A DNA stretch of 53,549 bases from Paenibacillaceae bacterium. GTDB lineage: Bacteria; Bacillota; Bacilli; Paenibacillales; NBRC-103111. Below, piece after piece: positions 1 through 7,565 of this stretch; the first letter of the stretch is position 1; each line of letters opens with the position of its first letter. The position numbers and the translations under genes are program-made. The DNA is taken from positions 1 to 53,549 of the forward strand of contig JAQSYT010000002.1 of the NCBI GenBank assembly GCA_029256065.1. Direction: 5' to 3'. The notes beneath the pieces are model-generated. The model ran no database searches. It worked only from the letters and a program-made list of their open reading frames with translations, and was not told the DNA's origin.

Positions 1-99
1 GATGACATCAGCCCCCCACTTTTTCGCCAGTTCAAGGGTTAAGGCTTCATATCCGGATTCTCCCGGAAGGGTAAAGCCGCCTGTTTTCTTTTGTACCAT
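1..99 (-). CDS. lnpA: 1,3-beta-galactosyl-N-acetylhexosamine (LNB/GNB) phosphorylase, N-terminal fragment
   Basis: Only the first 33 codons lie in the window; the gene runs off the left edge. It starts at ATG 99-97 behind a GGGAGG ribosome site at about 105-110. The visible N-terminus has a G-x-FTLP motif followed by ELA-x-x-WGAD-x-I, which matches the start of lacto-N-biose/galacto-N-biose phosphorylases (glycoside hydrolase family 112). These cytoplasmic enzymes phosphorolyse Gal-beta-1,3-GlcNAc or Gal-beta-1,3-GalNAc to galactose-1-phosphate and the free HexNAc. The divergent AraC gene and the cre-like box between them fit an inducible, catabolite-repressed glycan gene. The identity rests on a short stretch, so the family is likely but not certain. 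Confidence 0.65.
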   Translation of the reverse strand, partial: MVQKKTGGFTLPGESGYEALTLELAKKWGADVI

Positions 100-132
100 A
101 ATGCGCCTCCCTGCCACTTTGCGGGCAATTTT

Positions 133-148
133 TTGTAAGCGTTTACTC
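133..148. promoter_or_regulatory. cre-like catabolite control site between lnpA and the AraC gene
   Basis: TTGTAAGCGTTTACTC fits the CcpA cre consensus WTGNNARCGNWWWCAW at all but about one defined position, and its core TGTAAGCGTTTACT is a LacI-family-type palindrome. It lies 34-49 bases upstream of the lnpA start, where CcpA binding would repress that gene. A second perfect palindrome, CGTGT-AAA-ACACG, sits at 168-180. The rest of the 235-base divergent intergenic region is AT-rich next to the AraC gene, with no clear -35/-10 pair that I can defend. Confidence 0.6.
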
Positions 149-334
149 TCATGCAAGGACAAAAATCCGTGTAAAACACGAATGATTGGGCTGATAGCCG
201 GAAATGACGGCGGATCGCATTGCCAAAGATGTAAAGTGTGATTATATTAAAAGCATATAGCCCTTTCGGCTTGAATTCAACCTAAGAATTTTCGTGAATA
301 TATAAAAATTTGAGTATCATATAGGAGAAAAGTC

Positions 335-1162
335 ATGGATCATAATATTTTTGTGGTGCTGACGGATACAGAGCTGAAACTGCCCTTTTTTGTGACCAGC
401 GCCGGCGGCTGGGAGCACCAGGACAACATGCTCCGGGAGGGCGGCTTCCCTGACTTTCAATGGATTCAATGCATCTCCGGCGAAGGGATTCTGGAAACGG
501 AGGGCAAACGGTTCCCCGTATCGGCGGGTCAGGGGATGCTTCTTTATCCTAACCGCAAGCATCATTATTATGCGGTCCGGGAGCCATGGGCAACCCGGTG
601 GATTTCCTTCAACGGCGTTCAGGCGGAGAGTATGCTGGCCTCGCTCAAAATGAACGGTTCGGCAGTCCTCCAGCTGTCCCACCCGGATATTGTGCTTCAG
701 AAGCTCCTGGAGGCTAATGAATTGCTGCAGTCCAAGGACCCCTCCCGCTACATCCGCTGCTCTGCCTTAATCTACGCCATCGTTCTGGACCTGTTCATGT
801 ATTCCAGTACGCCGGACATGCGCTCCCGTACCGAGCATTACGAGCAGCTGATGCCGGCCTTATCCTATATCGACGAGCATTTTATGGAGCCGCTGACGTT
901 AGAGACCCTGTCGGGCCAGCTGCGGATCTCCCCCCAATACACCTGCCATCTGTTCCAGAAAAGCTTCGGCCTGCGCCCCTTCGAATATATTAACCGGTTC
1001 CGGTTAAGACGGGCCAAGGAGCTTCTCCTGCGCCATCCCGATGTGGATGTGAAGGATATCGCACGGGCAGTGGGCTATGAGCATGCCAGCTATTTCATCA
1101 AGCTGTTCAAGCAGCAGGAGGGCATTACCCCCAGCGCCTTCCGCAAGGTTCACCGGCAGTGA
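335..1162 (+). CDS. AraC-family transcriptional regulator
   Basis: A 275-residue cytoplasmic regulator with the usual two-part layout: an N-terminal cupin-like sensor (residues about 1-160, with a typical G-x-G-x-LETEG-x-x-FPV-x-x-G strand pair) and a C-terminal AraC DNA-binding domain with two helix-turn-helix units (about 175-273). The final helix reads YEHASYFIKLFKQQEGITPS, the standard AraC signature region. The start ATG 335 is preceded by AGGAG at 323-327. The gene diverges from lnpA, so its most likely job is to activate that gene and any further genes to the left in response to a beta-galactosyl-HexNAc sugar; the ligand is inferred from the neighbour only. A terminator follows at 1200-1234. 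Confidence 0.85.
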   Translation: MDHNIFVVLTDTELKLPFFVTSAGGWEHQDNMLREGGFPDFQWIQCISGEGILETEGKRFPVSAGQGMLLYPNRKHHYYAVREPWATRWISFNGVQAESMLASLKMNGSAVLQLSHPDIVLQKLLEANELLQSKDPSRYIRCSALIYAIVLDLFMYSSTPDMRSRTEHYEQLMPALSYIDEHFMEPLTLETLSGQLRISPQYTCHLFQKSFGLRPFEYINRFRLRRAKELLLRHPDVDVKDIARAVGYEHASYFIKLFKQQEGITPSAFRKVHRQ

Positions 1163-1199
1163 ACACCCCCTCTCCTCCGGCTATACTCCTCCTCTAATG

Positions 1200-1234
1200 C
1201 AGTCTGCCGTTCTTCCGGCAGGCTGTTTGGTTTT
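1200..1234 (+). terminator. Rho-independent terminator after the AraC gene
   Basis: A ten-base-pair stem, CAGTCTGCCG (1200-1209) against CGGCAGGCTG (1216-1225) with one G-T pair and a six-base loop, is followed by TTTGGTTTT. It ends the AraC transcript 38 bases after the stop codon. Confidence 0.7.
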
Positions 1235-1307
1235 CCCGGCTGTCTCTTCGGGAAATTTATTTGCGCCCGGCCGCCCCGGATTGAATACGGCCGCCCGGAT
1301 TTTTCCA

Positions 1308-1328
1308 TACTGGTTACTAAAACCAGTA
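1308..1328 (+). promoter_or_regulatory. Perfect inverted repeat upstream of the PBP ribosome site
   Basis: TACTGGTT (1308-1315) and AACCAGTA (1321-1328) flank a five-base spacer and end exactly where the AGAGGGG ribosome site begins. As DNA it could be a repressor operator; as RNA it would form an eight-base-pair hairpin next to the ribosome site. No convincing promoter hexamers were seen just upstream, so which role applies is open. Confidence 0.4.
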
Positions 1329-1342
1329 GAGGGGTGACACAC

Positions 1343-3400
1343 ATGGCAGAAGAGCGCCGGGAATCCAGAAAGCGGTCCAAAGGCAACCGAGTTGTCCGCG
1401 GCGCAAAACGGATGCTGTCCCTGTTCCTGTCCCTTACCGTAATTGGCGTCATATTAGGCGTTCTAACCTTACTGTACCTGCGTTCCCAGGCACTGCCCGC
1501 GGTAACCGTATCCCAGAATTCCCAGATCCTCGATATGCAGGGCAATCTTATCGACACCTTCCATTCCGGTCAAAACCGCGAGGTAGTGGGCCTTTCTGAT
1601 ATTTCCCCGTATCTGATTCAGGCTGTGCTGTCAGTGGAGGACCGGAGGTTCTACAACCATTTGGGGATCGACCCCAAGGGGCTGGCCAGAGCGGCCGTTC
1701 AGGATATCAAAACCATGTCTATGGAGCAGGGCGCCAGTACAGTGACGCAGCAGCTAGCCCGCAATCTATACCTGAGCCACGACCGCACCTGGTCCCGCAA
1801 AATCAAGGAGGCCTTCTTCGCCCTTCATCTGGAAATGAGACTGACCAAGGATGAAATTCTGGAGCAGTATTTGAACCAGGTATACTTCGGCCATTCCACC
1901 TACGGCGTTCAAGCCGCAGCCAAAATGTTCTTCGGAAAGGACGCCAAGGATTTGGACCTGGCCGAGGCCGCCATGATGGCCGGTGTGCCAAAGGGCGCCA
2001 AATACTATTCCCCCTATCTGAACATGCAAAATGCCAAGGACCGCCAAAAGGTGATCTTGAACGCCATGACGGAAGAGGGCATTATTACCCCGGAGCAGGC
2101 GGAGGCCGCACACCGGGAAGCGCTGACCATTGTGCCACGGCAAACCAACGCTGTCTCAGAGGCCCCTTATTTTCAGGAATATGTGAAGAATGTAGTGCTG
2201 GACAAGCTGAACATGACGGAGGACCAGTATGAGGCAGGCGGGCTGAGAATTTACACCACACTGGATTTGCGGGCCCAAAAGATTGCCGAGGAGGCGGTTG
2301 CCGCGGAAATTCCTGCGGACTCCGAGCTCCAGGCAGCGCTTATCGCCATTGACCCCCGGAACGGCTATATCAAGGCGATGGTAGGCGGGAAGGATTTCAA
2401 GGAAAACCAGTTCAACCGGGTGTTTGCCACCACCAGACAGCCAGGCTCCGCCTTCAAGCCGGTGATCTACCTGGCGGCACTTTCAGAGAATGTTTCCCCC
2501 TTAACTCCGTACAAAAGCGAGCCCACTGTTTTCAGCTATGATCAGGGCCGTAAAACATATGCTCCCAGCAATTACGACAATATTTATGACAATATGGAAA
2601 TCGATATGCGCCGGGCGATTATGAAATCCGACAACATCTATGCGGTCAGCACCATTATGGCTGTAACGCCGGAGAAAACCGTGGATATGGCCCGCAGACT
2701 GGGTATTTCCTCGCCGCTGGCGGCTCTTCCTTCGTTGGCCTTGGGCACCTCCCCTGTCAGCCCCTTCGAAATGGCTTCGGCGTATGGTGTTCTGGCCAAT
2801 GGAGGAGTGCGGGCGGAGCCGATGGCCGTGATCCGGGTGGAGGACCATGCGGGCCGTGTGCTGTATGAAGCCCAGCCTGTGGAATCATCAGTGATTCACC
2901 CGGCATATACCTATGTGTTAACCAATCTGATGCAGTCCGTTTTCGAGGAGGGCGGCACGGGGTACCGGGTATCCGATCTGATGAAGCGGCCGGTAGCCGG
3001 AAAAACCGGCACCACCAACTACGATGCCTGGATGGTGGGCTACACCCCGGAGCTGTCCACCGCCGTATGGGTGGGCTACGATAAGGACAAAACCATCGGC
3101 AAGCTGGACCAGCGCAAAGCGGCACCCATCTTCGCCGAATTCACCGAGAAGACTCTGGAGACAGTGCCACCCAAGCTGTTCCCTGTACCCGAGGGAGTCG
3201 TGAATGTCTACATTGACCCGGACACCGGGAAGCTGGCCAATGACGCCTGCCCCAACGGCCGGATGGAGGCCTTCGTGGAGGGCACCGAGCCGGTGGAATA
3301 CTGCGCGCCGGCCAAAAACGCCGCCGGCGAGAAGGCACCGGAGGGCAAGAAGCAGGACAACTCCTGGTGGAAGGATTTAAAGCGGTGGTGGAATGAATAG
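1343..3400 (+). CDS. pbpG: Class A penicillin-binding protein (PbpG/PBP2d type)
   Basis: A 685-residue bifunctional peptidoglycan synthase. After a basic N-terminus a single membrane anchor spans residues about 24-46. The GT51 glycosyltransferase follows with catalytic Glu99 in SVEDRRF and an EQGASTVTQQLARN motif. The transpeptidase domain has SAFK (Ser369, Lys372), SDN (429-431) and KTGT (554-557). It polymerises and cross-links lipid-II-derived glycan on the outer face of the membrane. Length agrees with B. subtilis PbpG (about 690 residues), and ywhD lies just downstream on the other strand as in Bacillus, which favours pbpG over ponA. ATG 1343 is chosen because AGAGGGG (1328-1334) is spaced eight bases from it; an in-frame GTG at 1334 lies inside that site. 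Confidence 0.88.
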   Translation: MAEERRESRKRSKGNRVVRGAKRMLSLFLSLTVIGVILGVLTLLYLRSQALPAVTVSQNSQILDMQGNLIDTFHSGQNREVVGLSDISPYLIQAVLSVEDRRFYNHLGIDPKGLARAAVQDIKTMSMEQGASTVTQQLARNLYLSHDRTWSRKIKEAFFALHLEMRLTKDEILEQYLNQVYFGHSTYGVQAAAKMFFGKDAKDLDLAEAAMMAGVPKGAKYYSPYLNMQNAKDRQKVILNAMTEEGIITPEQAEAAHREALTIVPRQTNAVSEAPYFQEYVKNVVLDKLNMTEDQYEAGGLRIYTTLDLRAQKIAEEAVAAEIPADSELQAALIAIDPRNGYIKAMVGGKDFKENQFNRVFATTRQPGSAFKPVIYLAALSENVSPLTPYKSEPTVFSYDQGRKTYAPSNYDNIYDNMEIDMRRAIMKSDNIYAVSTIMAVTPEKTVDMARRLGISSPLAALPSLALGTSPVSPFEMASAYGVLANGGVRAEPMAVIRVEDHAGRVLYEAQPVESSVIHPAYTYVLTNLMQSVFEEGGTGYRVSDLMKRPVAGKTGTTNYDAWMVGYTPELSTAVWVGYDKDKTIGKLDQRKAAPIFAEFTEKTLETVPPKLFPVPEGVVNVYIDPDTGKLANDACPNGRMEAFVEGTEPVEYCAPAKNAAGEKAPEGKKQDNSWWKDLKRWWNE

Positions 3401-3406
3401 TTTAAG

Positions 3407-3439
3407 AAGCCTTTCCAGACTGGACTCCGGGAGGCTTTT
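3407..3439 (+). terminator. Probable terminator after pbpG
   Basis: AAGCCT (3407-3412) pairs with AGGCTT (3432-3437), enclosing a small TCCA/TGGA hairpin, and runs into TTTT (3436-3439). The structure is interrupted and the U-run short, so it is weaker than the others in this window. Confidence 0.45.
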
Positions 3440-3502
3440 GGGCTGTTACAAAAATCCGCCCCATTCCCTATTTTTCATGATATGACTACGAAAGCTCTAC
3501 CC

Positions 3503-3677
3503 GGACAGGGGATCCGTTATTTTCCCAAAAGAGGCGCTTTTGATGAATTCGCGGACACAGGGTGCGCTATTTCCCCTACACACCGCCCAAATGTCCATTA
3601 TTCCAGCACATAACGGATTCTGAGTCCGCAGGGATAAGATAAGACCATATTTCTGCCGAATAACGGATCCTCTGTCC
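3503..3677. repeat. Cluster of short dispersed-type repeats (AATARCGGAT...GTCC family)
   Basis: The 300-base gap between pbpG and ywhD has no gene but contains at least four copies of a roughly 19-base motif: 3503-3521 (inverted), 3553-3572 (inverted, more diverged), 3610-3628 and 3659-3677. The first copy, reverse-complemented, is AATAACGGATCCCCTGTCC and differs from the last at one base. A fifth, partial inverted copy is at about 3593-3602. Start-to-start distances of 50 (first to second) and 49 (third to fourth) suggest a spacing rule. The arrangement resembles dispersed intergenic repeats rather than an operator or a CRISPR array, since spacers are unequal and orientation alternates. Confidence 0.6.
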
Positions 3678-3737
3678 ATTTAGCAGCCACATGCAGGAAG
3701 TCGAGCCGCTTTTCGCTTATACATTTTGAGAATTTTA

Positions 3738-3765
3738 AAAAGCCGGGACATCAGTCCCGGCTTTT
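3738..3765. terminator. Bidirectional terminator between pbpG and ywhD
   Basis: AAAAGCCGGGAC (3738-3749) and GTCCCGGCTTTT (3754-3765) form a perfect 12-base-pair stem with a four-base loop, A/T-flanked on both sides, so it can end transcription from either strand. It most clearly serves ywhD, which ends at 3809 on the minus strand. Confidence 0.85.
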
Positions 3766-3808
3766 GTTGTCTTTCTGATAGGGTGCCGCCCCTTAAAGAC
3801 TGTTACTT

Positions 3809-4318
3809 TTATTTCAAAGCCTGCTTCAGCTCCGCCGGGGTACGGTCCCACCATTCCGGGTTATGCCGGATGAGCAGGTCCCGCAGCGCCGCTTTTCCCG
3901 TGGCATCCAAATTTTCCACCAGAATCTGCCGCTTCATGGCCTTATCCATCCGGTTCACATGGTCGGCGAGAACCTTCCAGCCCTTCTTCGCCTCCGGGTC
4001 CACCGACATTTCGCAGGATGCCAATCCGCCGTAGAACTGGCCTTCAGCATTCCGGTCCACGGCTACCCAGGCTACCCAGCATTGTCGCCCGTTAGGCACC
4101 TCATTTTTATCTGCAGTAAAACGGATCCCCTTCTCCAGCTTGCTTCTGGCATGGAGAGTGCCGGCATCAATGTAGGCTTCCCCTCCGTCAATAATGACCC
4201 CGGACACATTGGACAGGTCAATGGAGCCTGCCCCGAAGCCCTTGTGGCTGTTCCGGTTGCTGATGATATTCAAACCGCCCGGTTTGCTGTTCTGGCTGCC
4301 TGTCTCCATTACACTCAC
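3809..4318 (-). CDS. ywhD: YwhD family protein
   Basis: A 169-residue soluble protein that I recognise as the YwhD family of Bacillales. Characteristic stretches are GGLNII near the start, IDAGTLHARSKLEKGI, a W-VAW-VAVDR strand, a CEM-x-VD segment and DHVNRMDKAMKR. No catalytic motif, signal peptide or membrane segment is visible and the family has no established biochemical role. In B. subtilis the gene lies beside pbpG (ywhE); the same adjacency is seen here, but convergent. The start is uncertain: GTG 4318 follows a GAGG at suitable spacing, and ATG 4309 is the alternative, giving 166 residues. Confidence 0.8.
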   Translation of the reverse strand: MSVMETGSQNSKPGGLNIISNRNSHKGFGAGSIDLSNVSGVIIDGGEAYIDAGTLHARSKLEKGIRFTADKNEVPNGRQCWVAWVAVDRNAEGQFYGGLASCEMSVDPEAKKGWKVLADHVNRMDKAMKRQILVENLDATGKAALRDLLIRHNPEWWDRTPAELKQALK

Positions 4319-4360
4319 ACCGCCTCATTGGATTTTGGGCGGACTCCCGGAGAAGCCGCC

Positions 4361-4430
4361 TGTTACATTCACATGGATGTGCTTATGTGACCACTGTAAC
4401 ACAATATTCATATTTGCACCAATCGGACAA
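4361..4430 (-). promoter_or_regulatory. Probable sigma-A promoter of ywhD with an overlapping inverted repeat
   Basis: Read on the minus strand, TTGTCC (4425-4430) and TATTGT (4401-4406) are separated by 18 bases. Immediately downstream of the -10 lies an imperfect inverted repeat with arms TGTTACA (4361-4367) and TGTAACA (4395-4401) and inner CACAT/ATGTG elements, placed where a repressor would block initiation. The rest of the interval up to the lipoprotein start shows no further clear signal. Confidence 0.4.
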
Positions 4431-4529
4431 GGGTGGGAAATGCAGCGTGGATTGGGGATAGCTATGCAACTAAATCCTGAACCCTTCCGTCTAATAGAAA
4501 AAGGAAGATTTGGAATTCCGACCGGGGGA

Positions 4530-6227
4530 ATGATGATGGGAAATAGAAGAAAAATAGTGGTTTGGGGCACCGCTCTGGCAGCTGTGCTTACAGTGGCGGG
4601 ATGCCAAGAGGATGCTGGCCAAGGGGCGCTTCTAAGCGGGGTGTCCGCCGCGCCTGCGACTGATGGGACAACTCCCTCCCCTGGACTCGGCAGCCCTGGT
4701 CCGGAGGTAAAGAAGGATACCGCCGCGCCGCCGGAGGATGTGAAAAAGCTTCTGGCGGATAAGCATATAACCCCTGTAAGCTATGCACCGGGTGAAGGAG
4801 GTCTTCCCGCCTTACTGCGGGTGAAAGGGCTGCAGTCTCCCGGACTGGATGCGGAGGACGTGTACCGCGATCTGTTTTATGGACTCGGGAATGCACTGAA
4901 ATGGGCTCCCTTTCGGGTGGAGGATGACCAAGGCACCGCCATCATGGAGACAGACGCCACCAGCCCCAAGGCCTTCCGGTTGTCCAAGATCGCGGGTGAG
5001 GCGTACTTTTTTGACAAGGAGAGCATCCGGCGGTATCAGCCGGTGAATGCCCTTGCAATTGCAGTCAAGCTGAATCCGCTGTTGCAGGCCGGGTTGAACG
5101 GCAGCTGGGACCCCGGCTCGCTGAAGGCGTTGCTTGGCGATCAAGACAGCAGCTTCGAGGGTTATGACATTTATTTTGATGAGCATGTGGAGGTGGAGGG
5201 TGGAAATATATTGTCCAGCATTCTGTTCCGCAAGGAATATGCGCTGCCGGTCATCGGCAATCTGGGCACAGCCTCCACCAGATCGGATATCGAGTCGCTG
5301 CTGGGCAAGCCGCCATTTGAGGAGGCCGCTCCGCTGTCCGTATTCGGCTACAAGCTGGAGCCGTTCTACCTTTTCTTTACAGGCGAGGCCCCTCCGTATG
5401 AAATAGCTGTTTATCCGCGGAATTCCATGACCAGCAGTACTGGCGGGCCGGAGCTTCCGGAGCTGACAGCTGCTAACACGGGGGAAAATGGCATCCATGT
5501 GCAGCAGCTTGTGGATCAGATGCGGGAGAAGTGGCCGGATTATGAGGTCTTCAGCATCGGAAGAGGAAGCTACGGCGTCACCTATCCCCACCGTGGGATT
5601 TGGACGGATGATCTGTTGGGCGGGGACACGGATTACAAGGGCGGGGTCATCCAGCTGTACGGCAACTATGAGGGAAAGCTGACGGAGGACATCCGTCTGC
5701 CGCAAGACGCGGATAAGCTGAAGCAGCTGGCTACGGCCCCGGAGTGGTCCCCTCCTCTCTCCTCTTACCGGTTCCGGTTGGATGAGGATATGGTGTTTAT
5801 CCGGGAGCAGGAGCGTCTGAGGAACGAGCAGTTCATCCGGGAAGCAGCGGCTAAAGACGGAGTTTCCTCCCCCAACGGCCGGATCATCGCCAAAGCCAAG
5901 GACAACACCACTTTTGAACATGCCGGACTGTATCTGCTTTATCCCGGCAAGGAGCAGCCTCCCCGGGAGGTGCATATCGGCAATTTCATTTGGAACATCA
6001 GCTGGCTGTCGGACCGGTATGTGATTTTTGAGGCGTCGTTCCGGGGGATTGTGGGCTACGACACGGTTCTGAATAAGACCATTAACATCAAAACCTCTCC
6101 TGACTACGCCGACGACTACCGCCTGGTGGAGATAAAAGACGGGATCATCCGGTATACGGACGGCAAGACTGAGGCTGATTTGCCTTATTCGTTCTCCGAA
6201 AATGGGGAGCTTCAACTCCCAAAATAA
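4530..6227 (+). CDS. Predicted lipoprotein of unknown function
   Basis: A 565-residue exported protein. A short basic N-terminus and hydrophobic stretch end in the lipobox LTVAGC (Cys25), so it should be lipid-anchored on the outer membrane face. A low-complexity Pro/Thr/Ser/Gly linker (about 35-65) follows, then a long mixed alpha/beta body without any motif I recognise; the C-terminal third has beta-strand repeats with WNISWLSDRYVIFE that resemble a WD/propeller-like fold only loosely. The start is placed at the triple ATG 4530-4538 behind GGGGGA (4524-4529); the third ATG, 4536, has the best spacing. The long upstream in-frame extension is unlikely to be translated. It converges with the XRE gene, 16 bases away. 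Confidence 0.7.
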   Translation: MMMGNRRKIVVWGTALAAVLTVAGCQEDAGQGALLSGVSAAPATDGTTPSPGLGSPGPEVKKDTAAPPEDVKKLLADKHITPVSYAPGEGGLPALLRVKGLQSPGLDAEDVYRDLFYGLGNALKWAPFRVEDDQGTAIMETDATSPKAFRLSKIAGEAYFFDKESIRRYQPVNALAIAVKLNPLLQAGLNGSWDPGSLKALLGDQDSSFEGYDIYFDEHVEVEGGNILSSILFRKEYALPVIGNLGTASTRSDIESLLGKPPFEEAAPLSVFGYKLEPFYLFFTGEAPPYEIAVYPRNSMTSSTGGPELPELTAANTGENGIHVQQLVDQMREKWPDYEVFSIGRGSYGVTYPHRGIWTDDLLGGDTDYKGGVIQLYGNYEGKLTEDIRLPQDADKLKQLATAPEWSPPLSSYRFRLDEDMVFIREQERLRNEQFIREAAAKDGVSSPNGRIIAKAKDNTTFEHAGLYLLYPGKEQPPREVHIGNFIWNISWLSDRYVIFEASFRGIVGYDTVLNKTINIKTSPDYADDYRLVEIKDGIIRYTDGKTEADLPYSFSENGELQLPK

Positions 6228-6243
6228 TGGAGAGATTCCGGAA

Positions 6244-7323
6244 TTACAACTCTTCCAGCCTTTCGCGAATGCGGATCAACGCAGATTCATAAGTTTCAAT
6301 ACCGGCAAGCGGCTCCCATTCCTTTTCCTCGAGAAGGGATGCAAGGAGCCGTTTTCTTATTTCCAATTGGCCGGAAAGACCAACCTCAAGCGTGATGGTT
6401 CCGAAATAAGGGTTGTCCCTGTAGTCCGTTCCCATGCCCAGCACCCTATCCGCATATCCACTAAACCAGCGGGCTGCTTCTTCGGTTTGGCCGTTACGGA
6501 TGCTTTGAAGGGCCATGCTCCTTGCTCCCGCCCCCATGCCGGTACCGAACAGAAGCTCCAACTGATGAACGGCCGCCAAATAGGTCAGCTTCTCCTGCTC
6601 CCGCCCTTCTCCGTCCGCAGCCTGAGCCAGGTACGACAGCATCACACTGGAGAGAGTCACGTGATGAAGCAGCTGCCGTTGACACAGCTCCTCGATTTGC
6701 CGGAATTTGCCCAGCTTCAGCAATACGGCAGGGTATAGGCTCATGGGCTCAGCCCCCCGGGAAGAAGGAAGCTTCAGGAGCAGCGCTTCAGCGGCCTCCG
6801 GTTCATTCAGCCGCATGTGAATACCAGCGGAGACAAACAGCGCCTCCTCCCGGCGTTCATACCCACAGCTTTCCGCCGCTTCACAAAGCAGCTCCAGGCA
6901 ACGCCGCAGCTTCGCCTCCGCCAACTCCTCAGGCATGTTTTCCCGTATACCCAGGTACATCTGGGCCAGGCCCGCAGCCACCAGCTTCAGTCTGCCGCTG
7001 TTGGGATATTCCTTCATATATCGTTCGGCAGCCGTTTCTCCCGCCTCATCACTATGGAAGAGATAGAGGTTCCTCAGCTCCTCCTTGATCCGCATAAGCT
7101 CCTCTTCCGGCAGCTCCCTATGGAAGGAGAGCAGCTCATCAGGGGTTGTGTCCAGCGCCCGGGCCAATGGACTCAGCAGGAATATATCCGGGGAGGAACC
7201 CCCTGTTTCCCATTTGCTTACCGCCCCAGCTGAGACCCCTACCTTAGCCGCCAGCTGCTCCTGGGTCAGCCCCCGCTTTTTGCGCAGCGCAAAAACTACA
7301 TCTCCCATGTTGCTTTTCTCCAT
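6244..7323 (-). CDS. XRE-family helix-turn-helix regulator with a helical-repeat C-terminus
   Basis: A 359-residue regulator. Residues about 5-65 form a Cro/CI-type DNA-binding domain (ALRKKRGLTQEQLAAKVGVS, then SKWETG and PDI). The remaining 290 residues are Leu/Ala/Glu-rich amphipathic helices in pairs, like TPR-containing regulators that sense a peptide or another small ligand. Start ATG 7323 is chosen because AAGGAG lies nine bases upstream; the 27-codon extension before it would cross the promoter. It reads away from the ssuD operon, but nothing shows that it controls that operon. Ligand and targets are unknown. Confidence 0.75.
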   Translation of the reverse strand: MEKSNMGDVVFALRKKRGLTQEQLAAKVGVSAGAVSKWETGGSSPDIFLLSPLARALDTTPDELLSFHRELPEEELMRIKEELRNLYLFHSDEAGETAAERYMKEYPNSGRLKLVAAGLAQMYLGIRENMPEELAEAKLRRCLELLCEAAESCGYERREEALFVSAGIHMRLNEPEAAEALLLKLPSSRGAEPMSLYPAVLLKLGKFRQIEELCQRQLLHHVTLSSVMLSYLAQAADGEGREQEKLTYLAAVHQLELLFGTGMGAGARSMALQSIRNGQTEEAARWFSGYADRVLGMGTDYRDNPYFGTITLEVGLSGQLEIRKRLLASLLEEKEWEPLAGIETYESALIRIRERLEEL

Positions 7324-7366
7324 AACATTCAGCTCCTTATCCGTGGCGAATCCGTTTGTTATCTTT

Positions 7367-7395
7367 ATTCTACCCTCGGGAGTGTCCGCCAACAA
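7367..7395 (-). promoter_or_regulatory. Sigma-A promoter of the XRE regulator
   Basis: On the minus strand TTGTTG (7390-7395), a 17-base spacer and TAGAAT (7367-7372) lie 44 bases upstream of the start codon, a good vegetative promoter at the expected distance. Confidence 0.55.
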
Positions 7396-7530
7396 TGGAG
7401 GCAAAGTCGCGTACTCTTCAATAAAATGTGAGCCGCGCTCCAGTTAGCAGCAGCGTATCCGGTAAGGTCTGAGCGCCACGCCCGGAGCCCCCACCCCACA
7501 AAATGACAAACGCCCGCTCACGATATGACA

Positions 7531-7559
7531 TTGACCGCTTGGGCCCGGCTTGCTATGAT
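7531..7559 (+). promoter_or_regulatory. Sigma-A promoter of the sulfonate operon
   Basis: TTGACC (7531-7536), a 17-base spacer and TATGAT (7554-7559) are nearly consensus. Transcription would start near 7566, leaving a leader of about 184 bases before ssuD. Confidence 0.75.
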
Positions 7560-7565
7560 GCATAT

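Noticed and set aside
3503-3677. CRISPR array near pbpG
   Set aside because: Copies alternate in orientation, are imperfect and unevenly spaced, and no cas genes are present.
3863-4390. 175-codon plus-strand frame over ywhD
   Set aside because: ywhD on the minus strand is a recognisable family with conserved motifs; this frame is its shadow.
4194-4529. Extended N-terminus of the lipoprotein frame
   Set aside because: The extension overlaps ywhD and its promoter and would bury the signal peptide; the GGGGGA site supports the ATG cluster at 4530.
4812-6215. 467-codon minus-strand frame over the lipoprotein
   Set aside because: No ribosome site and no plausible protein features; the plus-strand frame has a lipobox and ribosome site.
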